Assembly: GCF_000730385.1 (NCBI RefSeq)
Contig: NZ_CP008849.1
Span: 310,001 to 374,000, forward strand
Direction: 5' to 3'
DNA length: 64,000 nt
Source of the DNA: Alteromonas australica
GTDB lineage: Bacteria > Pseudomonadota > Gammaproteobacteria > Enterobacterales > Alteromonadaceae
Shown here in pieces: positions 17,898 to 27,449 of the stretch (the first letter of the stretch is position 1; each line of letters starts with the position of its first letter). The notes below the pieces were generated by a model, which was not told the origin of the DNA, did no database searches, and was given only the letters and a program-made list of their open reading frames with translations. The position numbers and the translations under genes were made by a program.

Positions 17898-18239
17898 GTG
17901 AAACTTTCATTCGTCAAATACCTCGTTGTTATCGCTTTGTTGAGCGTGCAAGTAAGCGGGTCTTTCGCGAGTGTAGCTACGCCATGTGCAAGCGATATGG
18001 TGCATGAAATAGATAACAGAATCGGTCATCACATGGACCACTCATCACACGACGCATCAGAGAGTTGTTGCAATCAAAATTGCTGTTGTCCCATGGCAGT
18101 CTTTCAGCTCGGCATGTTGGCTGGGGAGAGTTTCGAAACACCAAAACTGTTGAACACCCCAGCCCTAAGCAAACAAACTAGGCTGCATAAAGTCTTTATC
18201 GCTATACATTTACGCCCCCCAAAATACTCTCTCGTGTAA
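17898..18239 (+). CDS. Small secreted Cys/His-rich protein at head of cus operon
   Basis: A 113-aa protein with a GTG start after AAAGGAG. Residues 1-24 form a signal peptide ending at SFA. The mature part has a His cluster (IGHHMDHSSHD) and a Cys cluster (ESCCNQNCCCPM), a plausible Cu(I)/Ag(I) or soft-metal site. No named family is certain; it recalls CopL-like or CzcI-like small periplasmic proteins that precede efflux operons. The DUF411 gene starts 89 bases downstream. A metal-buffering or sensing role is inferred. Confidence 0.7.
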   Translation: MKLSFVKYLVVIALLSVQVSGSFASVATPCASDMVHEIDNRIGHHMDHSSHDASESCCNQNCCCPMAVFQLGMLAGESFETPKLLNTPALSKQTRLHKVFIAIHLRPPKYSLV

Positions 18240-18328
18240 TTAGATTAGTCGATGTAAAGACTAACAGTTACTGCACGTGACGTTTCCATCGTAAAGCGTG
18301 CAAAATCCAATATATGTGAGAGTTGTTT

Positions 18329-18838
18329 ATGAACAAAAATATACCGTTTGGGGCTTTGTTTTCTTTAGTCCTCTTTTTAACGGCGTGCAGTGATGTACTG
18401 CAGGCAAAGAATGATGCAAAGTCTGCAACACAGGCACCGAAATTCACATTACATGTCTACAAGAGTAGAACATGTAAATGTTGTCAAAAATGGGTGCGAC
18501 ATGTTGAAGAACATGGCTTTGAGACAGATGTGACAAATGTCACGCTAATGTCCAGAGTCAAAGATAAATATGGCGTCGAACCCCAGTATCGCTCCTGCCA
18601 TACTGCTCTTTCTCAGGACGGGTTTGTATTTGAGGGGCACATACCCGCAAAATACATCCAACAATTTTTAGAAAACCCTCCTGAAGGGGTTTTAGGGTTG
18701 AGCGTTCCAGCCATGCCAATTGGATCGCCGGGCATGGAAGTTGACGAACGATTCCAACCTTACCTTGTATTGCAACTCAATGTAGATGGTTCAGTTACGA
18801 CCTTTGCTGAAGTCAACACCTATGAGGAGCAATTCTAA
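18329..18838 (+). CDS. DUF411 periplasmic metal-binding lipoprotein
   Basis: A 169-aa protein from ATG 18329; the TTG six bases upstream is a poorer start. A lipobox (LFLTAC, near residue 20) predicts a lipoprotein. The rest is a DUF411 domain: LHVYKSRTCKCCQKWVRHV, YRSCHTA, GHIPAKYIQQ and GLSVPAMPIGSPGM. The CKCC motif and the conserved Met/Cys residues are thought to bind copper. DUF411 genes are usual in copper and silver clusters. Its stop overlaps the next start by one base, so it belongs to the cusCBA transcript. Confidence 0.88.
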   Translation: MNKNIPFGALFSLVLFLTACSDVLQAKNDAKSATQAPKFTLHVYKSRTCKCCQKWVRHVEEHGFETDVTNVTLMSRVKDKYGVEPQYRSCHTALSQDGFVFEGHIPAKYIQQFLENPPEGVLGLSVPAMPIGSPGMEVDERFQPYLVLQLNVDGSVTTFAEVNTYEEQF

Positions 18839-20202
18839 TGAACCGGTTTTGTCTTTTTGTTTCTATTTGGGGAGCGTTCTCGTTCTCGATGGTCTCTCCC
18901 GCTATCGCGAATGAAAAATTAACGCTCAAACGTGCAGTAGAAATAGCGGTAGAAAATGATCCATGGCTCGTTAGCAGTGCACATCGTGAACGTGCCACAT
19001 TGTCCAGTAGTGTCGTCGCCTCGAGCCTACCAGACCCCGTTGTCAACATCGGTTTAGCAAATGTACCCACTGATGGTTTTGCGTTTGATCAAGAGCCCAT
19101 GACTCAGCTAAAAGTAGGTGTGTCACAGATGTTTCCTCGTGGTGATTCGTTAGCCATAAGGTCTCGTCAATTGCGGGAGCAAGCAGCAGAGCATCCCCTG
19201 ATGAGAGCCGACCGAGTGGCCAAAGCACGCGTTCAAGTATCAAACTTATGGTTAGAAATATATCGGGCGCAGCAAAGTGTAAAGCTAATTGATGAAGATA
19301 AAGCGTTATTTGAACAGCTCAGCGATATCGCAAAGGCAAATTATTCAACTGCCTTTGGACGCGTAAATCAGCAAGATATCGTTCGTGCAAAGTTGGAATT
19401 AACAAGGTTGGAAGACCGACTTACAAAACTACGAGCATTAGAAGAAAGAGCCACAGGGAAGCTTCTAGAGTGGCTAGTTAGAGATCAAAATTATCCAAGT
19501 CAATCGGGATTTGATGCCTTTTCTCGATTAACGTTGCCGCATGCCCTACCTGAGATCAAAAACATGGGGCAGAATATGAGAACAATACTTGAGCGCAGAG
19601 ATCAACAATCGCTTGCAATGGTTCTCAATCAACACCCTTTGATCCTCTCGATAGAGCAAAGAATTCGCGCCAGCCAAACCGGTATTGACCTTGCCAAAGA
19701 AAAATACAAGCCACAATGGGGGGTTAACGCTAGTTACGCCTACAGAGACGACACGCCCGACGGTACAAGTCGAGCAGATTTTTTATCGATGGGTGTAAGT
19801 TTCGATGTACCTCTTTTTACAGAAAACCGCCAAGACCAAGAGGTTTCGGCTGCCGTAAGCCTATCTGAAGCCATTAAAACCGACAAGCGCTTAGTCCTCA
19901 GAGAAATGATGTCATACATCCAGTCTTTATATGCGGAAAATGAGCGATTAATGGAGCGACAAGCGCTGTACGAACTCGAATTGTTAGAGCAAATGCAAGA
20001 GCAAGCTGAGGCATCGCTCAATGCTTATACCAACGACGAAGGAGACTTTGCTGAGGTAGTGCGTGCTCGTATTGCGGATCTTAATGCCAGAATTGACGCA
20101 CTGGATATCAGTGTGGATTTGGTCAAAACAAAAATTCAACTCAACTATTACTTTGATACCAACGCAGGTATTCCTTTGTCTCAAATCGGAGAACAACAAT
20201 GA
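18838..20202 (+). CDS. cusC: TolC-family outer-membrane efflux protein, CusC type
   Basis: A 454-aa protein with a signal peptide ending near residue 24 (SPAIANE). Two long coiled-coil repeats (about 28-215 and 245-445) form the trimeric outer-membrane and periplasmic channel of RND pumps. No lipobox is seen. It starts on the last base of the DUF411 stop and overlaps the adaptor gene by four bases. The neighbours identify it as the channel of the Cu/Ag pump. E. coli CusC is a little longer by homology; sequence identity was not measured. Confidence 0.88.
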   Translation: MNRFCLFVSIWGAFSFSMVSPAIANEKLTLKRAVEIAVENDPWLVSSAHRERATLSSSVVASSLPDPVVNIGLANVPTDGFAFDQEPMTQLKVGVSQMFPRGDSLAIRSRQLREQAAEHPLMRADRVAKARVQVSNLWLEIYRAQQSVKLIDEDKALFEQLSDIAKANYSTAFGRVNQQDIVRAKLELTRLEDRLTKLRALEERATGKLLEWLVRDQNYPSQSGFDAFSRLTLPHALPEIKNMGQNMRTILERRDQQSLAMVLNQHPLILSIEQRIRASQTGIDLAKEKYKPQWGVNASYAYRDDTPDGTSRADFLSMGVSFDVPLFTENRQDQEVSAAVSLSEAIKTDKRLVLREMMSYIQSLYAENERLMERQALYELELLEQMQEQAEASLNAYTNDEGDFAEVVRARIADLNARIDALDISVDLVKTKIQLNYYFDTNAGIPLSQIGEQQ

Positions 20203-22217
20203 GCACAATTAAAGCACTCGTCATAGGCGGGGTAGCAGGCGGTATTATGACTGCGTTGGCATTCACGTTTCTGATACCATCTTCATCATCCACCGCGAAT
20301 AATGAGCAAAACGAAGAGAAGCAACCGTTGTATTGGGTTGCGCCGATGGACCCAAATTACCGCAGAGACGAACCAGGAAAGTCTCCGATGGGCATGGATC
20401 TCATTCCTGTCTACGAAGAAAGTTCAAGTGGTGATGCGGGCTCAGGAACAATTACTATAGCGCCAAATGTGGAGAACAACCTTGGTGTTCGAACTGCGAA
20501 AGTGCAGCGCCGCGCGCTGCATGTCCCTATTAGAACTGTCGGGTACGTTCAATACAACGAAGAAACATTAATCCATGTGCATCCTCGCGTTGAAGGCTGG
20601 ATAGAAACACTGCATGTAAAAGCATCAGGAGAATATGTTAAAAAAGGGGAACCACTTTACTCTCTATACTCGCCTGAGTTAGTGAATGCACAAGAAGAAT
20701 TGCTGCTTGCTATGCGCAGAAACAACAAAGATCTGATCGTAGCTGCTCGTTCTCGCTTAAATGCATTGCAAGTTCCTGAAGACGTCGTGGAGACGTTAAC
20801 AAAAACAAAAAATGTTCAGCAAACCGTTACCTTTTCCGCACCCCAAACCGGATTCGTAGATAATTTAAACATTCGAGAAGGTTTTTTTATAAAACCTGGC
20901 GTTACAGTCATGTCGATTGGTGCATTGGATGAGGTTTGGGTTGATGCAGAGGTATTTGAGCGACAAACCGCCCAAATAGTGGAAGGGCTGCCTGTTACTA
21001 TGACATTAGATTTCCTCCCCGGAAAGACGTGGCAAGGCGTTGTAGACTACGTCTACCCAACCCTTGAACAGAGTACCCGCACACTGCGTGTGCGTCTTCG
21101 CTTTGCTAATCAAGATTATACGTTAAAGCCGAACATGTTCGCTCAAGTGACTATCCACTCTGATATGGATTCGACCAACTTGATCGTGCCAACCGAAGCG
21201 GTTATTCGAACAGGCAATCAAAATCGCGTTGTATTGGCATTGGGAGATGGAAAATTTAAATCAGTTGCAATCAAAATTGGGCGAGTGGTTGACGAGTTTA
21301 CAGAAGTACTTGAAGGACTGATCGATGGTGACAGCATTGTCACCTCCGCTCAATTTATGCTTGATTCAGAGAGCAGTATTAGCTCTGACTTTAAGCGAAT
21401 GGAACCCCCTGAAGAAAGTCCAACATCGGTCTTCACAGAGGTGATGATCACAGACGTGATGCCTTCTCACAACATGATAACTGCAAAACATGGTCCAATT
21501 CCAGAATGGGATTGGCCGCCGATGACCATGGATTTTGTGGTAGCGGAGCATATCAATTTAGCAACGGTCAAAGGTGGTTCATCGGCACATATCGAGATCA
21601 GTAAGCAAACTGATGGTCAATATGTGGTGACAACCGTGCACATTATCGATTCAGCACAAAGTACACAGGCGACTATGTCTGAAAGCGTTTGGACTGAAGT
21701 CAAGATTAATTCTGTAATGGATGGGCATCGAATGATAAATGTCGATCATCCCGCTATAAAAGAGTGGGATTGGCCCGCGATGACGATGGATTTTAACGTG
21801 GCAGATAACATTACCTTGTCTGATTTGGCCTCTGGAACGCTTGCGCATATTGAAATTTCAAAATCCTCAAGTGGCGAATATCTTGTTTCTACCATTTATG
21901 TTGTTGAAGAGGCAAGTAGTGAAACAAGTACCGCTGTCGACGCTGTGTGGACTCAAGCAACGGTCAATGCAGTGATGAGTGCTAACAACCAGTTAAGCCT
22001 TGAACATGACCCTATTGAGGCGTGGGATTGGCCTGCAATGACAATGGATTTCAACGTCGCTAATGAGGTTGATTTATCTGACATTACCGCTGGTATGCGA
22101 CTGCACATCGAAATTACCAAAACCCAAGACGGTGCGTACGTTATTACCACAGTACATATACAAGCATCTGATAAAGGAACGATGGATCACAGCCAACATG
22201 AAGGAGCGCACGAATGA
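20199..22217 (+). CDS. cusB: RND periplasmic adaptor CusB with three C-terminal CusF-like domains
   Basis: A 672-aa protein, far longer than the roughly 400 residues of CusB. An N-terminal membrane segment (8-28) is followed by a heavy-metal-binding motif (YWVAPMDPNYRRD and GKSPMGMDLIPVY), then barrel-sandwich, hairpin and beta-barrel regions to about residue 400. Three CusF-like domains then repeat with a period near 87 residues, starting at about 410, 497 and 583. Each keeps the CusF ligands: a His (KHGPI, DHPAI, EHDPI), a Trp and two Met (WDWPPMTMDF or WDWPAMTMDF). It ends with a His-rich tail. It should collect Cu(I)/Ag(I) in the periplasm and pass it to CusA. Fusion of CusB with one CusF is known; three copies is notable. 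Confidence 0.92.
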   Translation: MSTIKALVIGGVAGGIMTALAFTFLIPSSSSTANNEQNEEKQPLYWVAPMDPNYRRDEPGKSPMGMDLIPVYEESSSGDAGSGTITIAPNVENNLGVRTAKVQRRALHVPIRTVGYVQYNEETLIHVHPRVEGWIETLHVKASGEYVKKGEPLYSLYSPELVNAQEELLLAMRRNNKDLIVAARSRLNALQVPEDVVETLTKTKNVQQTVTFSAPQTGFVDNLNIREGFFIKPGVTVMSIGALDEVWVDAEVFERQTAQIVEGLPVTMTLDFLPGKTWQGVVDYVYPTLEQSTRTLRVRLRFANQDYTLKPNMFAQVTIHSDMDSTNLIVPTEAVIRTGNQNRVVLALGDGKFKSVAIKIGRVVDEFTEVLEGLIDGDSIVTSAQFMLDSESSISSDFKRMEPPEESPTSVFTEVMITDVMPSHNMITAKHGPIPEWDWPPMTMDFVVAEHINLATVKGGSSAHIEISKQTDGQYVVTTVHIIDSAQSTQATMSESVWTEVKINSVMDGHRMINVDHPAIKEWDWPAMTMDFNVADNITLSDLASGTLAHIEISKSSSGEYLVSTIYVVEEASSETSTAVDAVWTQATVNAVMSANNQLSLEHDPIEAWDWPAMTMDFNVANEVDLSDITAGMRLHIEITKTQDGAYVITTVHIQASDKGTMDHSQHEGAHE

Positions 22218-25200
22218 TAGAAGCAGTCATACGTTGGTCGGTCTCAAACCGCTTCTTTGTTTTACTCGCAACCATCATCATAGTCGGTGGCGGTTTAGTT
22301 ACAATGAAAAATACGCCAGTAGATGCGATCCCAGATTTATCCGATGTCCAAGTGATAATCAAAACGAGTTATCCTGGTCAAGCGCCACAAGTTGTAGAAG
22401 ATCAGGTAACGTACCCGCTAACGACCGCCATGCTTTCCGTACCGGGTGCACAAACGGTTCGAGGTTATTCGTTTTTCGGTGACTCCTACGTTTATATCAT
22501 TTTTGATGATGATACCGACTTATATTGGGCAAGAAGCAGGGTGCTTGAATATTTATCGCAAGTTGCCCCCAATCTACCTGAAAACGCCAGGCCGCAATTA
22601 GGTCCAGATGCCACAGGCGTTGGTTGGGTTTATCTGTATGCATTGGTCGACAGAACCGGCCAACACGATATTTCTCAATTACGCAGTTTGCAAGACTGGT
22701 TCTTGAAATTTGAGCTCCAAACTGTGCCTGGCGTGTCCGAAGTCTCGGCGCTAGGGGGGATGGTGAAACAGTATCAAGTGAAAGTAGATCCTGAAAAACT
22801 CCGCGCTTACGGTATACCGCTTTCTCATATTCAGATGGCAATAAAGCGAGGGAATCAAGAAGTTGGGGCCTCTGTAGTGGAGCTTGCAGAAGCTGAGTAC
22901 ATGGTTCGTGCTACGGGGTATATTTCTGATAAGAAGGATATCGAAACTATTCCTCTTGGCGTCAATGACAATGGCACACCGCTTTTAATAAGGGATATTG
23001 CCACTGTAGATATCGGTCCACAAATGCGCCGCGGTATAGCAGAGCTAAACGGCGAAGGGGAAACAGTCGGCGGTATTGTCGTGATGCGTTTTGGCGAGAA
23101 TGCTCAAAAAACGATAAATGGCGTCAAAGCAAAACTAGAGGACTTAAAAAAAGGACTACCTGATGGCGTTGAGGTGGTCACTGTTTATGACCGTTCCGCA
23201 TTAATTGAAAGGGCCGTTGATAACCTAGCTTCAAAACTATTAGAAGAGTTTATCGTAGTCGCTTTGGTATGTGTCGCTTTTCTTTTTCATGTTCGGTCGT
23301 CACTCGTCGCTATCATCAGTATTCCTGTTGGGATCATTACCGCGCTAATCGTTATGTATATGCAAGGTATCAATGCCAATATCATGTCGTTGGGCGGCAT
23401 TGCTATTGCCATTGGCGCCATGAGTGATGGTGCGATCGTTATGATTGAAAATATGCACAAACACATGGAAAAGACGCCTCTTACCAAGGAAAATCGCTGG
23501 CAGGTTGTTATCGATTCTGCGGTCGAAGTTGGACCTGCGTTATTTTTCAGTTTGTTGATCATTACGGTTAGTTTTGTACCTGTTTTTACGCTTGAGGCCC
23601 AGGAAGGGAGGATGTTTTCCCCTCTTGCTTATACGAAAACATATGCAATGGCTGCATCAGCGGCACTTGCGATTACACTGGTCCCAGTCTTAATGGGGTA
23701 TTTTGTACGTGGAAAGGTGTTGCCTGAACACAAAAACCCAGTCAACAAGTTTTTAACGTTTTTATACATACCGACGCTCAAGACAGTTTTGCGCTTTCCA
23801 AAGTCAACGATGGTCGCAGCATTGATTGTCTTGGCTATCGGGGTTTGGCCAATTGATAAAATTGGTAGTGAATTTATTCCCCCGCTTGACGAAGGCGATT
23901 TGATGTATATGCCGACCACCTATGCCGGCATATCAATCGGGAAGGCACGAGAGCTTCTTCAACAGACCAACAAATTAATAAAAACCGTACCAGAAGTAGA
24001 AACGGTATTTGGCAAAGTAGGGCGGGCGGATACGGCGACGGACCCCGCACCACTGACCATGATTGAGACATTTATTCAATTGAAACCCAAAGAACAATGG
24101 CGAGAAGGGATGACCACGCAGGACCTTATTAAAGAGTTTGATGCTGTGGTCAATTTACCGGGCTTAACCAACGCATGGGTGATGCCAATAAAAACCCGAA
24201 TTGACATGCTTGCCACAGGAATTAAAACCCCTGTTGGGATTAAAATTGGTGGTCCCGATCTAATGGAAATTCAAAAAATCGGCCAACAAATTGAGTCAAT
24301 ATTAACTGACGTCGATGGCACGGCTTCAGTGTATTCTGAACGCGTCGCTGGCGGTCGCTACTTGAAAGTCGACATTGATCGCGAAAAAGCAGCCCGATAT
24401 GGGCTCAATATCGCTGATGTTCAGCAAATTGTCTCTAGTGCAATTGGCGGTGTTAACGTAACACAGAGTGTAGAAGGGCTGGAGCGCTATCCAGTAAATA
24501 TTCGTTATCCGCAGTCATACCGAAGCTCTCCAGAGTCGCTTTCTTTGTTACCTGTAGTGACACCACAAGGAAAACGTATAGCCTTAGCTGATGTTGCTGA
24601 CGTCTACATCGAAGACGGTCCACCGGGTATCAAGAGTGAAAACGCGCGGCTCAATGGATGGGTGTATGTTGACATCGATGGTGTAGACATAGGCACGTAT
24701 GTGGCTACCGCGCAGCAAGTTGTTGCTGAACAACTCGTTTTACCCGCCGGCTATTCAATTAATTGGTCTGGCCAATACGAGTATATGTTAAGGGCAAAGG
24801 AGAAGCTCACTTACGTAGTGCCTTTGACGCTCGCTATAATCGTTATTCTATTGTACCTCAACTTCCGAAACTTCATTGAAGTGGCGATTATTATGGGGAC
24901 GTTGCCATTGTCGATGGTTGGCAGCATATGGCTTATGTACATCGAAGGCTTTAATTTCTCCGTGGCCGTAGGCGTAGGTTTCATTGCCTTGGCCGGTGTC
25001 GCTGTAGAAATAGGAGTCATTATGCTTGTATATCTCAATCATGAATATCAGGCACTGATGGATAGATGCAAAGAAGGGGGTACCTTACCGAGCGCCGAGA
25101 TGTTGACCGAGGCAGTACTGCACGGTGCAGGATTGCGTGTTCGTCCCGTCATGATGACAACGGCCACTATCATCTTTGGATTGCTGCCGGTTTTATATGG

Positions 25201-25351
25201 CTCTGGTACGGGGTCCGAAGTCATGAGTCGGATTGCCGCGCCGATGGTGGGAGGAATGGTTAGTGCGATTATTCTGACACTACTCATACTGCCTGCCATT
25301 TATTTAATATGGCGCAAACAACAGCTTAAATACTTGGCTGTCGTTGCGTAA
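22214..25351 (+). CDS. cusA: Cu(I)/Ag(I) efflux RND permease CusA
   Basis: A 1045-aa inner-membrane proton antiporter of the HME-RND family. It starts within the stop of cusB (ATGA overlap). The N-terminal helix, first periplasmic loop (TSYPGQAPQVVEDQVTYPL), TM4 region (SLGGIAIAIGAMSDGAIVMIEN, given here in part, near residue 400) and a second set of six helices are all present. The TM4 stretch with Met and the sequence IVMIEN match the Cu/Ag subgroup rather than the Czc subgroup, whose members read DFGxxVDGAV. Met residues of the periplasmic funnel were not individually placed. It exports periplasmic or cytoplasmic monovalent copper and silver with CusB and CusC. Confidence 0.94.
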   Translation: MIEAVIRWSVSNRFFVLLATIIIVGGGLVTMKNTPVDAIPDLSDVQVIIKTSYPGQAPQVVEDQVTYPLTTAMLSVPGAQTVRGYSFFGDSYVYIIFDDDTDLYWARSRVLEYLSQVAPNLPENARPQLGPDATGVGWVYLYALVDRTGQHDISQLRSLQDWFLKFELQTVPGVSEVSALGGMVKQYQVKVDPEKLRAYGIPLSHIQMAIKRGNQEVGASVVELAEAEYMVRATGYISDKKDIETIPLGVNDNGTPLLIRDIATVDIGPQMRRGIAELNGEGETVGGIVVMRFGENAQKTINGVKAKLEDLKKGLPDGVEVVTVYDRSALIERAVDNLASKLLEEFIVVALVCVAFLFHVRSSLVAIISIPVGIITALIVMYMQGINANIMSLGGIAIAIGAMSDGAIVMIENMHKHMEKTPLTKENRWQVVIDSAVEVGPALFFSLLIITVSFVPVFTLEAQEGRMFSPLAYTKTYAMAASAALAITLVPVLMGYFVRGKVLPEHKNPVNKFLTFLYIPTLKTVLRFPKSTMVAALIVLAIGVWPIDKIGSEFIPPLDEGDLMYMPTTYAGISIGKARELLQQTNKLIKTVPEVETVFGKVGRADTATDPAPLTMIETFIQLKPKEQWREGMTTQDLIKEFDAVVNLPGLTNAWVMPIKTRIDMLATGIKTPVGIKIGGPDLMEIQKIGQQIESILTDVDGTASVYSERVAGGRYLKVDIDREKAARYGLNIADVQQIVSSAIGGVNVTQSVEGLERYPVNIRYPQSYRSSPESLSLLPVVTPQGKRIALADVADVYIEDGPPGIKSENARLNGWVYVDIDGVDIGTYVATAQQVVAEQLVLPAGYSINWSGQYEYMLRAKEKLTYVVPLTLAIIVILLYLNFRNFIEVAIIMGTLPLSMVGSIWLMYIEGFNFSVAVGVGFIALAGVAVEIGVIMLVYLNHEYQALMDRCKEGGTLPSAEMLTEAVLHGAGLRVRPVMMTTATIIFGLLPVLYGSGTGSEVMSRIAAPMVGGMVSAIILTLLILPAIYLIWRKQQLKYLAVVA

Positions 25352-25597
25352 TGAAAGGACCTGTTCGCCGTTCACATCGTTGGCTTATGCTGCTAGTCGG
25401 CGGGCAGGTGTTGTTTTGGTCGTTAAGCGGCCTTTACATGGTCTGGTTTGATATCTACTACATTCAGGGTGAACATTTTTTTACCTGGGCCCAGCGCGAT
25501 GATGAAAGACGTCACAGGCTTGCTGATCGACAATACCATTGACCCAAATGCCATCAATATTGAAGCATTTGTGTTATCTATAACCCATCAAGTCTAA
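25351..25597 (+). pseudogene. PepSY-type membrane protein, frameshifted remnant
   Basis: The frame from ATG 25351 (overlapping the cusA stop by one base) reads RRSHRWLMLLVGGQVLFWS and LSGLYMVWFDI, the first membrane helix of PepSY-associated proteins, then goes out of frame. A second frame continues from about 25502 with MKDVTGLLIDNTIDPNAIN and ends at TAA 25597. Full PepSY proteins are much longer. Loss of the rest appears old and leaves the operon otherwise intact. Confidence 0.55.
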
Positions 25598-25608
25598 GGA
25601 GACTTCAA

Positions 25609-26001
25609 ATGAAACTAATCTTTTCAATGCTCATGGTAGCCTTAAGTTTTTCTACTTTTGCTCACACAACACTTAAGACATCTACGCCTAAGGATAATGC
25701 AATGTTGATGTCATCTCCACCTGAACTATCATTGGTTTTTACCAAGCCTGTAAGGTTGGCTAGAGTAACGTTGCAATCAAAAAGTGGGGAAACCATTCCG
25801 TTTGAGTTTAAGCCAAGTACGGAACTCGCTAGTGCCTTTAGTTACGAATTACCCGGATTACCAGTAGATACATACACTGTCAATTGGATGTTGCTAGGTC
25901 AGGACGGTCACAAAATGGAAGGGGCTTTTAGTTTTATGGTGCATGCTTCAATGATGAAACATAACGATAAAAAGCACGACAGCACGCACGGCAACCATTA
26001 G
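25609..26001 (+). CDS. copC: Copper resistance protein CopC
   Basis: A 130-aa periplasmic protein with AAGGAG before the start and a signal peptide cut after residue 18, leaving mature His at the N-terminus (HTTLKTSTP), the Cu(II) ligand of CopC/YobA proteins. The CopC beta-sandwich follows (LVFTKPVRL to WMLLGQDGHKMEGAFSF), then a tail rich in Met and His (MMKHNDKKHDSTHGNH). CopC carries copper in the periplasm and pairs with CopD, which lies eight bases downstream. Confidence 0.9.
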   Translation: MKLIFSMLMVALSFSTFAHTTLKTSTPKDNAMLMSSPPELSLVFTKPVRLARVTLQSKSGETIPFEFKPSTELASAFSYELPGLPVDTYTVNWMLLGQDGHKMEGAFSFMVHASMMKHNDKKHDSTHGNH

Positions 26002-26009
26002 AGGACGCT

Positions 26010-26924
26010 ATGGACATTTGGCAGTTGGGGTTGTTGATTTCAAAGTTTGGTGTTTATCTCGGCGTATCAGCGCTGCTTGGTGGTGGTTGGATTTTGTGCA
26101 TTACCAATACTGATATTGACACCAAATTTACTTTACCCGCAAGCTTACAAACAACGGTAACAAGGCACATGTGTTTGTTTGCGGTCATTGGCATCATTTT
26201 TAGTGCTTTTGACTTTTTGTTTCAGGTTGGGCAGCTCGCTCAATCTGGATACGCTGGTATGTTTGACCCCATTATGCGAGAGATGGTCGCGCATTCAACG
26301 CTCGGAGATGTTGCAAAAAGTCGACTAGTGCTGTTCGCAAGTGCGCTACTATATTTAACCTATTTAGGTCATTCAATTAGAAAAAACGCCCTTATTTCAA
26401 GTCTCTCTCTTGGAATTTTCATTGTTATTGCGTTGGCAGGGTTCGGGTATACATTTACGTTAACTGGGCATACTCAACAGTTACAACCTAGTTTTAAATT
26501 TATCCTGGCTGCTCATGCCGTTATTGCACTCGCGTGGGTGGGTTCACTCTGGCCTCTTTCAAGGACGTGCGTAGAGCTTTCTACCCCCAATTTGCACCAT
26601 GTCATGACAAAATTTGGGAAATCGGCGATGTACCCCATTGGGGGGCTAATTATTGCTGGTTTATTACTGGCTTGGCAACTTGTGCGTTCTGTTAGCAGTT
26701 TGCTCGACACAAACTACGGCTTTGTATTGCTTATTAAGCTGTTGTTTGTTGGTGCTATCTTTCTAATCGCGTTGTTACACAAACTGAGATTGGTTCCTCA
26801 GCTTTTAACCGGCATAACCAGTCCTAGAACGCTTCAAAAATCAATCCAAATCGAACTTTGTATAGGGATATTTATTTTAATGGTGACGGTGGTGTTAAGT
26901 ACCGTCGTAGGCCCCAATTATTGA
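26010..26924 (+). CDS. copD: Copper resistance protein CopD
   Basis: A 304-aa inner-membrane protein with about eight hydrophobic segments, starting WQLGLLISKFGVYLGVSALLGG and ending in a long helix near VVLSTVVGPNY. Conserved His residues in membrane-edge positions (ILAAHAVIALAWVGSLW) fit CopD/YebZ-type proteins, which are linked to copper uptake or transfer. The gene follows copC closely, as usual. Confidence 0.88.
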   Translation: MDIWQLGLLISKFGVYLGVSALLGGGWILCITNTDIDTKFTLPASLQTTVTRHMCLFAVIGIIFSAFDFLFQVGQLAQSGYAGMFDPIMREMVAHSTLGDVAKSRLVLFASALLYLTYLGHSIRKNALISSLSLGIFIVIALAGFGYTFTLTGHTQQLQPSFKFILAAHAVIALAWVGSLWPLSRTCVELSTPNLHHVMTKFGKSAMYPIGGLIIAGLLLAWQLVRSVSSLLDTNYGFVLLIKLLFVGAIFLIALLHKLRLVPQLLTGITSPRTLQKSIQIELCIGIFILMVTVVLSTVVGPNY

Positions 26925-26935
26925 AGAAAAACAAA

Positions 26936-27415
26936 ATGAAAAAAATCTATTTGTTGTCAATCATACTCTTTCCTTTGCTGTTAACTAACAGTGTTAATGC
27001 TCATGATAAAACGCATAACGACACCAGTAATAGTCCTATGTACACAGGGCTAGACTCCGACGCAGGAATAATAGCAAAACAATTCCACAAAGCACTCTCC
27101 GAGGCTAATGCAGAGACAGTCATGAGCTTACTTGCCGATGATGTCCTTATTTTGGAAGGGAGCAGAATTGAGCGCAGTGCCGACGAATATCGTGCACATC
27201 ATTTGCAAGCAGACATGCAATTTTCATCTGCTGTAACCACGAAGACGATTGAGCATCATGTTCGTGTGCATGGAAATACAGCTGTCTCCATTTCAAGAAG
27301 TCACACTTCTGGAAACTATAATGGTCGAGATATTGATAGGACAGGCAATGAAACGCTCTTTTTAACGCTGATCAATGGACAGTGGAAAATCAGTCATATT
27401 CATTGGTCTCACTAA
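26936..27415 (+). CDS. Secreted NTF2-like (SnoaL/DUF4440-type) protein
   Basis: A 159-aa protein. The ATG at 26936, 11 bases past the copD stop, opens a signal peptide (MKKIYLLSIILFPLLLTN to VNA near residue 22) and is preferred to upstream in-frame starts. The mature part has an NTF2-like fold: IAKQFHKALSEANAETVMSLL, LADDVLILEGSRIE and a C-terminal GQWKISHIHWSH. Such domains bind small ligands or act as enzymes; no ligand is known here. A short His-rich stretch after the signal (HDKTHND) may bind metal. Confidence 0.75.
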   Translation: MKKIYLLSIILFPLLLTNSVNAHDKTHNDTSNSPMYTGLDSDAGIIAKQFHKALSEANAETVMSLLADDVLILEGSRIERSADEYRAHHLQADMQFSSAVTTKTIEHHVRVHGNTAVSISRSHTSGNYNGRDIDRTGNETLFLTLINGQWKISHIHWSH

Positions 27416-27449
27416 CTCCCCACCAAACTAAAATAAAAAGGTCAAAACG

